Shown: positions 17,363 through 26,635, counted from the first letter of the stretch. The stretch: DNA of 64,000 nt from Streptomyces sp. LUP47B (GCF_001746295.1 NZ_MJAH01000020.1:62001-126000); one strand, 5' to 3'. Numbers and translations are program-made. Notes: generated by a model not told the origin, from the letters alone.

Positions 17363-18121
17363 ATGACCACCAAGGCCCAGAAGAGCGACGACGGCAAAGT
17401 GCGCGGCCGGTTTCTGCTGAAGCTGTCCGGAGAGGCGTTCGCCGGTGGCGGGGGCCTGGGTGTGGACCCCGACGTGGTGCACAAGATCGCCCGTGAGATC
17501 GCCGCCGTCGTCCGGGACGGCGCCGAGATCGCCGTCGTCATCGGTGGCGGCAACTTCTTCCGAGGTGCCGAACTCCAGCAGCGCGGCATGGACCGCGCCC
17601 GTTCGGACTACATGGGCATGCTCGGCACCGTGATGAACTGCCTCGCCCTCCAGGACTTCCTGGAGAAGGAGGGCATCCAGTCCCGGGTGCAGACCGCCAT
17701 CACCATGGGCCAGGTCGCCGAGCCGTACATCCCGCTGCGTGCCGTGCGCCACCTGGAGAAGGGCCGCGTGGTCATCTTCGGCGCCGGTATGGGCATGCCG
17801 TACTTCTCCACCGACACCACCGCCGCCCAGCGCGCCCTGGAGATCGACGCCGAGGCGCTGCTCATGGGCAAGAACGGCGTGGACGGGGTCTACGACTCCG
17901 ACCCGAAGACCAACCCCGACGCGGTCAAGTTCGACGCCCTCGGATACGGCGAGGTCATCACCCGTGACCTGAAGGTCGCCGACGCCACCGCCGTCACACT
18001 GTGCCGCGACAACAAGCTTCCGATCCTGGTGTTCGAGCTCCTGGCGGAGGGCAATATCGCCCGCGCCGTCAAGGGTGAGAAGATCGGCACGCTTGTGGGT
18101 GACCAGGACAGCCGGGACTGA
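17363..18121 (+). CDS. pyrH: UMP kinase
   Basis: 252-residue UMP kinase of the amino acid kinase family, phosphorylating UMP to UDP with ATP. The motifs LLKLSGEAF, VVIGGGNFFRG, GTGMG-like GAGMGMPYFSTDT and ALLMGKNGVDGVYD are intact. The ATG at 17363 is preferred; an in-frame ATG 45 bases earlier lies inside the right arm of a hairpin. It stands 188 bp from tsf and 148 bp from frr. Confidence 0.97.
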   Translation: MTTKAQKSDDGKVRGRFLLKLSGEAFAGGGGLGVDPDVVHKIAREIAAVVRDGAEIAVVIGGGNFFRGAELQQRGMDRARSDYMGMLGTVMNCLALQDFLEKEGIQSRVQTAITMGQVAEPYIPLRAVRHLEKGRVVIFGAGMGMPYFSTDTTAAQRALEIDAEALLMGKNGVDGVYDSDPKTNPDAVKFDALGYGEVITRDLKVADATAVTLCRDNKLPILVFELLAEGNIARAVKGEKIGTLVGDQDSRD

Positions 18122-18269
18122 CCCCGGGATACACCCGGTCCCTGACCGGGGGATGGACAATGTCCTGCCGGTCGGGAACCGTGCAGGAAGAAGACGCGAC
18201 GCAGCCGGCCGCCGCCCCCACGCACATGGAACAGCAGCCGGGCCTACTCAAGACACGCAGGAGCAAGTG

Positions 18270-18827
18270 GTGATCGAAGAGACCCTCCTCGAGGCCGAGG
18301 AGAAGATGGAGAAGGCCGTCGTGGTCGCCAAGGAGGACTTCGCCGCGATCCGCACCGGGCGTGCGCACCCGGCGATGTTCAACAAGATCGTGGCCGACTA
18401 CTACGGCGCGCCGACGCCGATCAACCAGCTGGCTTCGTTCTCCGTGCCGGAGCCGCGCATGGCCGTGGTGACCCCGTTCGACAAGACCGCCCTGCGCAAC
18501 ATCGAACAGGCGATCCGCGACTCCGACCTGGGCGTCAACCCGAGCAACGACGGCAACATCATCCGGGTGGTGTTCCCCGAGCTCACCGAGGAGCGCCGCC
18601 GCGACTACATCAAGGTCGCCAAGGCCAAGGCCGAGGACTCGCGCGTGTCCATCCGCTCGGTCCGCCGCAAGGCCAAGGACGCGATCGACAAGCTCGTCAA
18701 GGACGGCGAGGTCGGCGAGGACGAGGGCCGCCGTGCGGAGAAGGAGCTCGACGACGCGACGCACAAGTACGTCGCCCAGGTGGACGAGCTCCTCAAGCAC
18801 AAGGAAGCTGAGCTTCTCGAGGTCTGA
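18270..18827 (+). CDS. frr: Ribosome recycling factor
   Basis: 185-residue RRF, which splits post-termination ribosomes with EF-G. The three-helix core is seen (FAAIRTGRAHPAMFNKI...RRDYIKVAKAKAED). Two adjacent in-frame GTG codons are possible starts; the second, six bases after AGGAG, gives the usual length. The stop overlaps the cdsA ATG by one base. Confidence 0.97.
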   Translation: MIEETLLEAEEKMEKAVVVAKEDFAAIRTGRAHPAMFNKIVADYYGAPTPINQLASFSVPEPRMAVVTPFDKTALRNIEQAIRDSDLGVNPSNDGNIIRVVFPELTEERRRDYIKVAKAKAEDSRVSIRSVRRKAKDAIDKLVKDGEVGEDEGRRAEKELDDATHKYVAQVDELLKHKEAELLEV

Positions 18828-20011
18828 TGAACGACTCTTCCTGGGGAACGCCGCCCCACGCCGGGTACTGGGGGCCGTCCGACCAGGGGCCTGCCCAGGG
18901 GGCTGCCCCGGCGGGTCCCACGTACGATGCGCATGACGCGCAGCACACTCGGCCCATGCCCATCGTGCCCGACGGACCCGCTGAACCTCGGTACGGCGGC
19001 GACCAGGATGACGACCGGGGGGCCGCTCGGCTGAGCGGTCCCCTGTTCCGGGACGAGCAGTTCCGGGACGAGGCGTTCCGGAACGACAGGTTCCGCGACG
19101 AGACCACGTCGGCGCAGCCCTACGCGGCAGCGCCGCAGAAGCAGAATCCGGAGCCCATGCCCGACTCCTCGCAGCCGGCGCCCGCGCCGCAGAAGAAGAG
19201 CGCGGGGCGGGATCTGGGTGCCGCCATAGGGGTCGGCGTCGGACTCGGTGCGGTGATCATCGCGTCGCTGTTCTTCGTCAAGGCCGCGTTCGTCGGCGTG
19301 ATAGCGGTCGCCGTCGTCGTGGGTCTGTGGGAGCTGACCAGCAGGCTTCAGGAGCGCAAGGGCATCAAGGCGCCGCTCGTGCCGCTGGCGCTCGGCGGGG
19401 CCGCGATGGTCGTCACGGGGTACGTCAGGGGCGCCGAGGGGGCGTGGGTCGCCATGGCGCTCACGGCACTCGCCGTCCTGGTCTGGCGGATGACGGAACC
19501 ACCGGAGGGCTACCTCAAGGACGTCACGGCGGGCGTCTTCGCGGCGTTCTACGTGCCGTTCCTGGCCACGTTCGTCGCGATGATGCTGACGGCCGAGGAC
19601 GGGGCGGCCCGGGTACTGATGTTCCTGCTCCTGACCGTCGTCAGCGACACCGGCGCGTACGCCGTCGGCTGGCGCTTCGGCACCCACAAGCTCGCGCCGC
19701 GCATCAGCCCCGGCAAGACCCGCGAGGGCCTTGCCGGGGCGGTGCTGTTCGCGATGGTGGCGGGCGCGCTGTGCATGCAGTTCCTGATCGACGACGGCAC
19801 CTGGTGGCAGGGCCTGCTCCTCGGCCTCGCGGTCGCGGCCAGCGCGACGCTGGGTGACCTCGGCGAGTCGATGATCAAGCGGGACCTCGGCATCAAGGAC
19901 ATGGGCACACTGCTGCCGGGCCACGGCGGCATCATGGACCGCCTGGACTCCCTCCTGCCGACGGCTCCGGTGGTGTGGCTGCTCCTGGTGCTGTTCGTGG
20001 GCTCCGGCTGA
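18827..20011 (+). CDS. cdsA: Phosphatidate cytidylyltransferase
   Basis: 394-residue integral membrane enzyme making CDP-diacylglycerol from phosphatidic acid and CTP. An unusual cytoplasmic N-terminus of about 125 residues, rich in Pro, Gln and Asp with a repeated RDEQFRDEAFRNDRFRDE stretch, precedes some eight transmembrane helices. The CDP-alcohol signature SMIKRDLGIKDMGTLLPGHG is near the C-terminus, with SDTGAYAVGWRFG before it. It is translationally coupled to frr (TGATG). Confidence 0.95.
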   Translation: MNDSSWGTPPHAGYWGPSDQGPAQGAAPAGPTYDAHDAQHTRPMPIVPDGPAEPRYGGDQDDDRGAARLSGPLFRDEQFRDEAFRNDRFRDETTSAQPYAAAPQKQNPEPMPDSSQPAPAPQKKSAGRDLGAAIGVGVGLGAVIIASLFFVKAAFVGVIAVAVVVGLWELTSRLQERKGIKAPLVPLALGGAAMVVTGYVRGAEGAWVAMALTALAVLVWRMTEPPEGYLKDVTAGVFAAFYVPFLATFVAMMLTAEDGAARVLMFLLLTVVSDTGAYAVGWRFGTHKLAPRISPGKTREGLAGAVLFAMVAGALCMQFLIDDGTWWQGLLLGLAVAASATLGDLGESMIKRDLGIKDMGTLLPGHGGIMDRLDSLLPTAPVVWLLLVLFVGSG

Positions 20012-20035
20012 CTCAGTCCGCTTGTACGACTTTCC

Positions 20036-20065
20036 CGGCCCCCGTCCTCTTCAGGGCGGGGGCCG
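20036..20065 (+). terminator. Hairpin downstream of cdsA
   Basis: Perfect 9-bp stem, CGGCCCCCG at 20036-20044 and CGGGGGCCG at 20057-20065, with a 12-nt loop. It follows cdsA by 25 bp and faces the convergent gene at 20202, so it can serve both strands. Confidence 0.65.
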
Positions 20066-20201
20066 CGTCGTCGCTCGAGCAGCGGGCGCCGGCCATGTCG
20101 CTCCGCCGCTGATCGTCACGTCACGGCGGCTGCCCAAGCTGAGGGCACGGCCGGTCAGGGGCGTCGTAGCGTCAGGGTCAGGTGGATCTCGACGATCGAC
20201 C

Positions 20202-20540
20202 TCAGCTCCCGGCCTTGACCCCCGCCGCGGTCTCGGCGTCGGCCACCGCGATGGCGATGCCGAGCGCTGCGGCGAGGTTGCCCGCCGCCGTCATCACGCG
20301 GGCGGTGCCCACGATGGGAGCGATGGCGACCAGGACGTCCTGCACCTGGGCGGCGGTCAGGTTGGCCCTGAGCGCGGGATCGATGTGGGCGACGTAGGAG
20401 ATGGGAGGCGCGTCCGAGGCCGCGAGCGCAGCGATGCGGGTCAGGATGAGCGTGTCCGGGGGAAGACCGCACCGCTCGAGGGAGTCGATGGTCATGGCGG
20501 CGAGGGTGTCCAGGACAGGGGTGTCGGATGCGGTGGACAT
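20202..20540 (-). CDS. Carboxymuconolactone decarboxylase-like (AhpD-fold) protein
   Basis: 112-residue all-helical protein of the CMD/AhpD-like superfamily (LERCGLPPDTLILTRIAALA...IGTARVMTAAGNLAAALGIAI). The redox CXXC of AhpD is absent, so peroxidase activity is unlikely and the function is unknown. The ATG is preceded by AGGAGG at good spacing. It is convergent with cdsA and divergent from rlmN. Confidence 0.75.
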   Translation of the reverse strand: MSTASDTPVLDTLAAMTIDSLERCGLPPDTLILTRIAALAASDAPPISYVAHIDPALRANLTAAQVQDVLVAIAPIVGTARVMTAAGNLAAALGIAIAVADAETAAGVKAGS

Positions 20541-20841
20541 ACGGAGTGCCTCCTAGGGCGCTGATGACCCCGAGATGGTGTGCGGCGGAGGCGGACGGAA
20601 ACGGGCATCCGCAGGCGCCGCGTCCTCCCTCAACCGTAGAAGCCTTCCGGGCATCGCGCGCGGGAAGCCCGCTCCCTGTCCCGCAGGCACCCGATGCGTT
20701 GACCGGCGTCGCCGACCCGACTCCTGGGCCGTCCCCGGCCCCGCGAGGTCGAACAACGCTGACAAATGCCATCCACAGGTGACCACCCCCACCCCCCTCC
20801 GGCCTGGGCCACCAGAGTTGATCTGCCACACTGGAAGGGTT
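20541..20841. other. Divergent intergenic region, CMD-like gene / rlmN
   Basis: 301 bp holding the AGGAGG of the leftward gene and GGAAGGG before rlmN. I find no convincing promoter pair, repeat or RNA gene, and the base composition is that of the surroundings. Confidence 0.5.
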
Positions 20842-21948
20842 ATGCCTGCACCCGGAGAACTCACTTTCGTCGCCCCCCGCGGAGCCAAGAAGCCGCCGCG
20901 GCACCTTGCCGATCTCACGCCCGCCGAGCGCAAGGAGGTCGTGGCGGGGATCGGGGAGAAGCCGTTTCGCGCCAAGCAGCTCTCGCAGCACTACTTCGCG
21001 CGGTACGCGCACGACCCGGCGGAGTGGACCGACATCCCGGCCGGGGCGCGTGGAAAGCTCCAGGAGGCGTTGCTTCCCGAGCTCATGACCGTCGTACGGC
21101 ATCTGTCGACCGACCAGGGGACCACGCGCAAGACGCTGTGGCGGCTGTTCGACGGGACGCTCGTTGAGTCGGTGCTGATGCGGTATCCGGACCGGGTGAC
21201 CATGTGCATCAGCTCGCAGGCGGGCTGCGGCATGAACTGCCCCTTCTGCGCCACCGGGCAGGCGGGGCTCGACCGCAATCTGTCGACCGCCGAGATCGTG
21301 CATCAGATCGTGGACGGGATGCGGGCGCTCCGGGACGGAGAGGTGCCGGGCGGACCCGCGCGGCTCTCCAACATCGTCTTCATGGGGATGGGCGAACCGC
21401 TCGCCAACTACAAGCGGGTCGTCGGCTCCATTCGCGCGCTCACCGATCCCGCGCCCGACGGGCTCGGTCTCTCCCAGCGCGGCATCACCGTGTCGACCGT
21501 GGGGCTCGTGCCCGCCATCCACCGGTTCTCCGACGAGGGCTTCAAGTGCCGGCTCGCGATCTCCCTGCACGCGCCCGACGACGAACTGCGCGACACCCTC
21601 GTCCCCGTGAACACGCGGTGGAAGGTGCGCGAAGTGCTCGACGCCGGGTTCGAGTACGTCGAGAAGTCGGGGCGGCGCCTGTCCATCGAGTACGCGCTGA
21701 TCCGCGACATCAACGACCAGGCCTGGCGCGGTGACCGGCTCGGCCGCCTGCTCAAGGGCAAGCCGGTGCACGTCAACCTGATCCCGCTGAACCCCACTCC
21801 CGGGTCCAAGTGGACCGCCTCCCGGCCCGAGGACGAGAAGGCCTTCGTCGAGGCCATCGCCGCCCATGGTGTGCCGGTGACGGTCCGGGACACCCGTGGA
21901 CAGGAGATCGACGGGGCCTGTGGTCAGCTCGCGGCCACCGAGCGGTAG
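20842..21948 (+). CDS. rlmN: Dual-specificity RNA methyltransferase RlmN
   Basis: 368-residue radical-SAM enzyme methylating C2 of A2503 in 23S rRNA and A37 in some tRNAs. The radical-SAM cluster CGMNCPFC is present with MGMGEPLANY, and the second catalytic Cys is in DGACGQLAA near the C-terminus. The ATG follows GGAAGGG. It stands alone, upstream of the TPP riboswitch. Confidence 0.97.
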   Translation: MPAPGELTFVAPRGAKKPPRHLADLTPAERKEVVAGIGEKPFRAKQLSQHYFARYAHDPAEWTDIPAGARGKLQEALLPELMTVVRHLSTDQGTTRKTLWRLFDGTLVESVLMRYPDRVTMCISSQAGCGMNCPFCATGQAGLDRNLSTAEIVHQIVDGMRALRDGEVPGGPARLSNIVFMGMGEPLANYKRVVGSIRALTDPAPDGLGLSQRGITVSTVGLVPAIHRFSDEGFKCRLAISLHAPDDELRDTLVPVNTRWKVREVLDAGFEYVEKSGRRLSIEYALIRDINDQAWRGDRLGRLLKGKPVHVNLIPLNPTPGSKWTASRPEDEKAFVEAIAAHGVPVTVRDTRGQEIDGACGQLAATER

Positions 21949-21976
21949 TCTGACGGACGTACGTACATCTTCATAT

Positions 21977-22067
21977 CCGACAGGGGAGCGCCACAGCGCT
22001 GAGAGTGCGGCCACAGGGCCGCAGACCCTCTGAACCTCGCCCAGGTCATTCTGGGTAGGAAGTTCGG
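21977..22067 (+). promoter_or_regulatory. TPP riboswitch (THI element)
   Basis: Thiamine pyrophosphate aptamer. The hallmarks ACAGGGGAGC, GCTGAGAGTGCGGC, ACCCTCTGAACCTCG and GGGTAGGAAG occur in the correct order, and CCGA/TCGG can close the P1 stem. P1's 3' strand adjoins AGGAAG, the only Shine-Dalgarno-like sequence before the GTG, so ligand binding most likely blocks translation of the downstream transporter. A -10-like TACATC at 21964-21969 fits a start just before the aptamer. Confidence 0.95.
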
Positions 22068-22075
22068 TCATCACC

Positions 22076-23146
22076 GTGAACAACAAGAAGTTTCTTGCTG
22101 CCGTCGTCGGCCTCGGCCTGGTCACGCTGTCCGCGTGCGGCTCGTCGTCCGACGACTCCAAGAGCTCCGACTCCAAGACCGTCACCCTCGTCAGCCACGA
22201 CTCGTGGGCCGTCTCCAAGAACGTCCTCGCCGACTTCGAAAAGAAGTCCGGCTACCGGGTGAAGGTCCTGGAGGACGGCGACGCCGGGCAGGCCGTCAAC
22301 AAGGCCATCCTCACCAAGGACAACCCGCAGGGCGACGTCTTCTTCGGCGTCGACAACACCCTGCTGTCCCGCGCGCTCGACAACGGGCTCTTCCAGTCGT
22401 ACGAGGCCAAGGGCGCCGATCGGATCAAGGCCGGGTACCGGGTCGACGGGGACAAGGTCACGCCCATCGACACCGGCGACATCTGCGTCAACTACGACAA
22501 GGCCTACTTCACCGAGCACAAGCTCCAGCCGCCGACGTCGTACGACGATCTGATCAAGCCCGCCTACAAGAACCTCCTCGTCACCGAGAACGCCTCCACC
22601 TCCTCGCCGGGGCTCGGCTTCCTCCTCGGGAGTGCCGCGAAGTACGGCGACGACGGCTGGCAGGGCTACTGGAAGAAGCTCAAGGCCAACGGCGTCAAGG
22701 TCGTCGACGGCTGGGAGCAGGCCTACAACGAGGAGTTCTCCGGTTCCGCCGGGGGCAAGAAGGCCAAGGCCGACCGGCCGCTCGTCGTGTCGTACGCCTC
22801 CTCGCCGCCCGCCGAGGTGATCTACGCCGACCCCAAGCCGACGACCGCCCCCACCGGCGTGGCGCAGGGCACCTGCTTCCGGCAGATCGAGTACGCCGGA
22901 CTGCTGAGCAACGCCGCGAACACCAAGGGCGGCAAGGCGTTCCTGGACTTCCTGCTCACCAAGGAGTTCCAGCAGGATATGCCGCTCAACATGTTCGTCT
23001 ACCCGGTCGTGGACGGCGCCCAGGTGCCTGCCGAGTTCACGCAGTACGGTCCGCAGGCCAAGGACCCCGAGACCATGGACCCGGCGAAGATCGCCGACAA
23101 CCGTGACGACTGGGTCAAGTCGTGGACCTCGCTCGTACTGAAGTAA
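22076..23146 (+). CDS. thiB: Thiamine-type ABC transporter substrate-binding lipoprotein
   Basis: 356-residue extracellular binding lipoprotein with signal sequence and lipobox LSAC (Cys21). The mature domain is of the ThiB/iron-binding periplasmic class (VTLVSHDSWAVSKNVLADFEK, GDVFFGVDNTLLSRAL). The TPP riboswitch directly upstream makes thiamine or a derivative the likely ligand. It is followed by permease and ATPase genes with overlapping ends, forming one operon. Confidence 0.92.
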   Translation: MNNKKFLAAVVGLGLVTLSACGSSSDDSKSSDSKTVTLVSHDSWAVSKNVLADFEKKSGYRVKVLEDGDAGQAVNKAILTKDNPQGDVFFGVDNTLLSRALDNGLFQSYEAKGADRIKAGYRVDGDKVTPIDTGDICVNYDKAYFTEHKLQPPTSYDDLIKPAYKNLLVTENASTSSPGLGFLLGSAAKYGDDGWQGYWKKLKANGVKVVDGWEQAYNEEFSGSAGGKKAKADRPLVVSYASSPPAEVIYADPKPTTAPTGVAQGTCFRQIEYAGLLSNAANTKGGKAFLDFLLTKEFQQDMPLNMFVYPVVDGAQVPAEFTQYGPQAKDPETMDPAKIADNRDDWVKSWTSLVLK

Positions 23147-24792
23147 GGCCCCGCAAGGGCGTCAGGAACGCGGCGGCCCGGCTCGGTCTCATGGCCGTGC
23201 CCGTCGCGTTCTTCGCCGTCTTCTTCGCCTACCCCGTCGCCGCGATCGTCGCGCGCGGCCTCAAGACCGACGGGACCTGGCAGTTCGGCCGGATCACCGA
23301 CGTCCTCTCCCAGTCGGACATCCGGCACGTCCTGTGGTTCACCACCTGGCAGGCCCTCGTCTCCACCACGCTCACGCTCCTGGTCGCGCTCCCCGGCGCG
23401 TATGTCTTCGCGCGCTTCGACTTCCCCGGCAAGCAGATCCTGCGGGCCGTGGTCACCGTCCCCTTCGTGCTGCCGACCGTCGTCGTCGGTACGGCCTTCC
23501 TCGCGCTCGTCGGCCGCGGCGGGTTGCTGGACGAGTGGTGGGGCGTACGGCTGGACACCACCGTGTGGGCGATCCTGCTCGCCCACGTCTTCTTCAACTA
23601 CGCGGTCGTCGTACGGACCGTCGGCGGACTGTGGGCCCAGCTGGATCCCCGTCAGGAGGAGGCCGCGCGGATGCTGGGTGCGTCCCGGCTCAGGGCCTGG
23701 CGGACCGTCACGCTCCCCGCGCTCGGGCCCGCCGTGGCCGCCGCCGCCCTCATGGTCTTCCTCTTCACCTTCACCTCCTTCGGCGTGGTGCAGATCCTCG
23801 GTGGGCCGACCTTCTCGACCCTCGAAGTGGAGATCTACCGGCAGACATCCGAGATCTTCGACCTGTCCACGGCCGCCGTGCTGACGCTGATCCAGTTCGT
23901 CGCGGTGGGCGCTGTCCTCGCCCTGCACGCGTGGACCGTACGGCGCCGGGAGACCGCGCTGCGGCTCGTGGACGAGTCCCTCACCGCCCGGCGGCCGCGC
24001 GGGGCGGGGGAGTGGGGGCTGCTGGCCGGGGTCGTGGGCAGCGTCGCCGTCCTCCTGGTGCTGCCGCTCGCGGTGCTGGTGCAGCGGTCGCTCGGCGCTG
24101 CCGACTTCGGCTACTACCGGGCGCTGACCCACAGCGACGGCGGGGTCTTCCTCGTCGCGCCGATCGAGGCGGTCGGGAACTCACTCGAGTACGCCCTCGC
24201 CGCCACCGCCATCGCGGTGGTGATCGGGGGCCTCGCGGCGGCCGCGCTCACGCGGCGGGACGCGGGCCGGTTCGTACGGGGCTTCGACGCGCTGCTGATG
24301 CTGCCGCTCGGGGTGTCCGCGGTGACCGTCGGGTTCGGGTTCCTGATCTCGCTCGACGAGCCGCCGCTGGACCTCAGGCAGTCCTGGATCCTGGTGCCGC
24401 TCGCGCAGGCCCTGGTCGGGGTGCCCTTCGTCGTCCGGACCATGCTGCCGGTGCTGCGGGCCGTGGACCACCGGCTGCGGGAGGCCGCGGCCGTGCTCGG
24501 GGCCTCGCCGTGGCGGGTGTGGCGGGAGGTCGATCTGCCCATGGTGCGCCGAGCGTTGCTGATCGCCGCGGGCTTCGCCTTCGCCGTGTCGCTGGGCGAG
24601 TTCGGGGCGACGGTGTTCATCGCACGGCCCGACAACCCGACCCTGCCGGTCGCCGTGGCACGGCTGCTCGGGCGGGCCGGTGATCTCAACTACGGCCAGG
24701 CGATGGCCCTTTCGACGATCCTGATGGTGGTGTGCGCGGTGGCGCTGCTGGTCCTCGAACGGCTGCGGACCGACCGGACCGGGGAGTTCTGA
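23122..24792 (+). CDS. thiP: Thiamine-type ABC transporter permease (fused double domain)
   Basis: 556-residue permease carrying two BPD-type halves, as in ThiP. Each half has its own EAA loop (EEAARMLGASRLRAWR near residue 180, REAAAVLGASPWRVWR near residue 455), with about 12 transmembrane helices overall. The GTG start overlaps thiB by 25 bp, and the stop overlaps the ATPase ATG by one base. Confidence 0.92.
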   Translation: MDLARTEVRPRKGVRNAAARLGLMAVPVAFFAVFFAYPVAAIVARGLKTDGTWQFGRITDVLSQSDIRHVLWFTTWQALVSTTLTLLVALPGAYVFARFDFPGKQILRAVVTVPFVLPTVVVGTAFLALVGRGGLLDEWWGVRLDTTVWAILLAHVFFNYAVVVRTVGGLWAQLDPRQEEAARMLGASRLRAWRTVTLPALGPAVAAAALMVFLFTFTSFGVVQILGGPTFSTLEVEIYRQTSEIFDLSTAAVLTLIQFVAVGAVLALHAWTVRRRETALRLVDESLTARRPRGAGEWGLLAGVVGSVAVLLVLPLAVLVQRSLGAADFGYYRALTHSDGGVFLVAPIEAVGNSLEYALAATAIAVVIGGLAAAALTRRDAGRFVRGFDALLMLPLGVSAVTVGFGFLISLDEPPLDLRQSWILVPLAQALVGVPFVVRTMLPVLRAVDHRLREAAAVLGASPWRVWREVDLPMVRRALLIAAGFAFAVSLGEFGATVFIARPDNPTLPVAVARLLGRAGDLNYGQAMALSTILMVVCAVALLVLERLRTDRTGEF

Positions 24793-25814
24793 TGCTGCTG
24801 AGCCTTGCGGACGCGACGGTACGGTTCGGCGGGCGGGCCGTGCTCGACGAGGTCGGTCTCGATGTCGCCGAGCACGAGATCGTGTGTGTGCTCGGGCCCA
24901 GCGGCAGCGGCAAGTCGACGCTGCTGCGGGTGGTGGCCGGCCTGCAACCGCTCGATGAGGGCCGGGTCCTGCTCGACGGGCGTGACCAGGGCGGAGTGCC
25001 CGCGCACAAGCGTGGCGTCGGGCTGATGTTCCAGGACCATCAGCTCTTCCCGCAGCGGGACGTGGGCGCCAACGTGGCCTTCGGACTGCGGATGCACGGG
25101 GCCACTAGGACACAACAGGACGAGCGGGTACGGGAGTTGCTCGACCTCGTCGGGCTTCCCGGTGCCGCCCGCCGGGCCGTCGGCGCGCTCTCCGGCGGTG
25201 AGCAGCAGCGGGTCGCACTGGCCCGCGCGCTCGCGCCCCGGCCCCGGCTGCTGATGCTCGACGAGCCGCTCGGACAGCTGGACCGCTCGCTGCGGGAGCG
25301 GCTGGTCGTCGAACTGCGGGAGCTGTTCGGGCGGTTGGGCACCACGGTGCTCGCGGTCACCCACGACCAGGGTGAGGCCTTCGCGCTCGCCGACCGGGTC
25401 GTGGTGATGCGGGACGGGCGGATCGCCCAGTCCGGTACGCCTCTTGAGGTGTGGCAGCGGCCGGCGGACGAGTTCGTGGCCCGCTTCCTCGGCTTCGAGA
25501 ACGTCGTCGAGGGCACGGTGGCGGGAGAGGTCGCGGACACGGCGTGGGGGAAGGTTCCGGTGCCTTCGGGAGCCGCCCAGGGGGTCAGGAGCGTGCTGGT
25601 GCGGCCGGCGGGAGTGCGGCTCCTGGCGGCTGACGAGGGTTTGCGCTGCACGGTGGCCGCGCGGACCTTCAAGGGCACCCACGTGGCCGTACATGTGCAC
25701 CCTCAGGAAGGCGGGCCGCGGTTGGAGGCCGCGTGCGCGCTCCGCGAGGCGCCGGAGGTCGGGGACACCGTCGGGGTGGAGTTCGACCCGGCCGAAATCG
25801 TCGTGCTGAACTGA
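24792..25814 (+). CDS. thiQ: Thiamine-type ABC transporter ATP-binding protein
   Basis: 340-residue ABC ATPase energising the ThiB-ThiP importer. Walker A GPSGSGKST, signature LSGGEQQR, Walker B LLMLDEPLGQLD and the H-loop THDQ are intact. A C-terminal TOBE-like regulatory domain of about 100 residues follows (SVLVRPAGVRLL...). The ATG overlaps the permease stop (TGATG), so the three genes are translationally coupled. Confidence 0.92.
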   Translation: MLLSLADATVRFGGRAVLDEVGLDVAEHEIVCVLGPSGSGKSTLLRVVAGLQPLDEGRVLLDGRDQGGVPAHKRGVGLMFQDHQLFPQRDVGANVAFGLRMHGATRTQQDERVRELLDLVGLPGAARRAVGALSGGEQQRVALARALAPRPRLLMLDEPLGQLDRSLRERLVVELRELFGRLGTTVLAVTHDQGEAFALADRVVVMRDGRIAQSGTPLEVWQRPADEFVARFLGFENVVEGTVAGEVADTAWGKVPVPSGAAQGVRSVLVRPAGVRLLAADEGLRCTVAARTFKGTHVAVHVHPQEGGPRLEAACALREAPEVGDTVGVEFDPAEIVVLN

Positions 25815-25826
25815 CCGGGGCGGACA

Positions 25827-25832
25827 TAAGGT
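25827..25832 (+). promoter_or_regulatory. Candidate -10 box, leaderless MDMPI-family gene
   Basis: TAAGGT lies seven bases before ATG 25840. This suggests that the gene has its own leaderless promoter rather than relying on the thiamine operon. Confidence 0.4.
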
Positions 25833-25839
25833 GCGGGGC

Positions 25840-26628
25840 ATGACCCTGCTCGCACATGACCGGTACTGCGACGAGATCACTCACCAAGTCGGCCTGCTGA
25901 GGGACGTACTGACGTCCGGGGCCGACCTGTCCCTGACCGTGCCGACCTGCCCGGAGTGGTCGCTGGAGCAGCTGGTGCGGCACACCGGGGGTGCCCTGCG
26001 CTGGGTGGAGTTGATGGTGCGGACCCGGGCCGGGGAGGAAGTGCCCGAGGACCGGGTGCCGTCGGGGGAGGGACCCGAGGACGCCGGGGCGCTGGACGCC
26101 TGGCTCGCGGAGACGGGGCAGATGCTCGTCGCCGCGCTTCGGGAGGCCGGGCGGGATGCCAGGGTGTGGTCCTGGGCCGGGATCCCCACCTCGGGCTTCT
26201 GGGCCCGCCGGATGGCACACGAACTCACGGTCCACCGTGCCGACGCCGCGCTCGCCGCCGGACAGCCGTACGAAGTGGCCCCGGAGATCGCCGCCGACGC
26301 GATCGACGAGTGGTTGCAGATCGTGGAGTTCGCACAGCGGACCATTCCGGACGACGAGTCGAGGGAACTGCGCGGCTCAGGGCGCAGTATCCATCTGCAC
26401 GCCACCGACGGGACGCCTCGACTGAACGCCGAGTGGGTGATCGAGTTCACCGAGGACGTCATCGTGTGGCGGCGCGGGCACGAGAAGGCGACGGTCGCCC
26501 TGCGGGGCCCGCTGACCGCCGTGATGCTCGCGTTCTACCGCCGACTGCCCCTGGACAGCCCGGAGTTGGAAGTCCTCGGGGAGCGGGAGCTGCTGGAGTT
26601 CTGGCTGGAGCGGGCGAGCTTCGGATGA
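25840..26628 (+). CDS. MDMPI-family (maleylpyruvate isomerase-like) mycothiol-dependent enzyme
   Basis: 262-residue protein of the actinobacterial family with a DinB-like four-helix N-terminus (VPTCPEWSLEQLVRHTGGALRW) and a conserved His motif in RRMAHELTVHRADA, which fits a metal site. Mycothiol-dependent chemistry is inferred from the family; the substrate is unknown. The ATG seven bases after TAAGGT is preferred over the GTG three codons upstream. Confidence 0.82.
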   Translation: MTLLAHDRYCDEITHQVGLLRDVLTSGADLSLTVPTCPEWSLEQLVRHTGGALRWVELMVRTRAGEEVPEDRVPSGEGPEDAGALDAWLAETGQMLVAALREAGRDARVWSWAGIPTSGFWARRMAHELTVHRADAALAAGQPYEVAPEIAADAIDEWLQIVEFAQRTIPDDESRELRGSGRSIHLHATDGTPRLNAEWVIEFTEDVIVWRRGHEKATVALRGPLTAVMLAFYRRLPLDSPELEVLGERELLEFWLERASFG

Positions 26629-26635
26629 CATGGGT

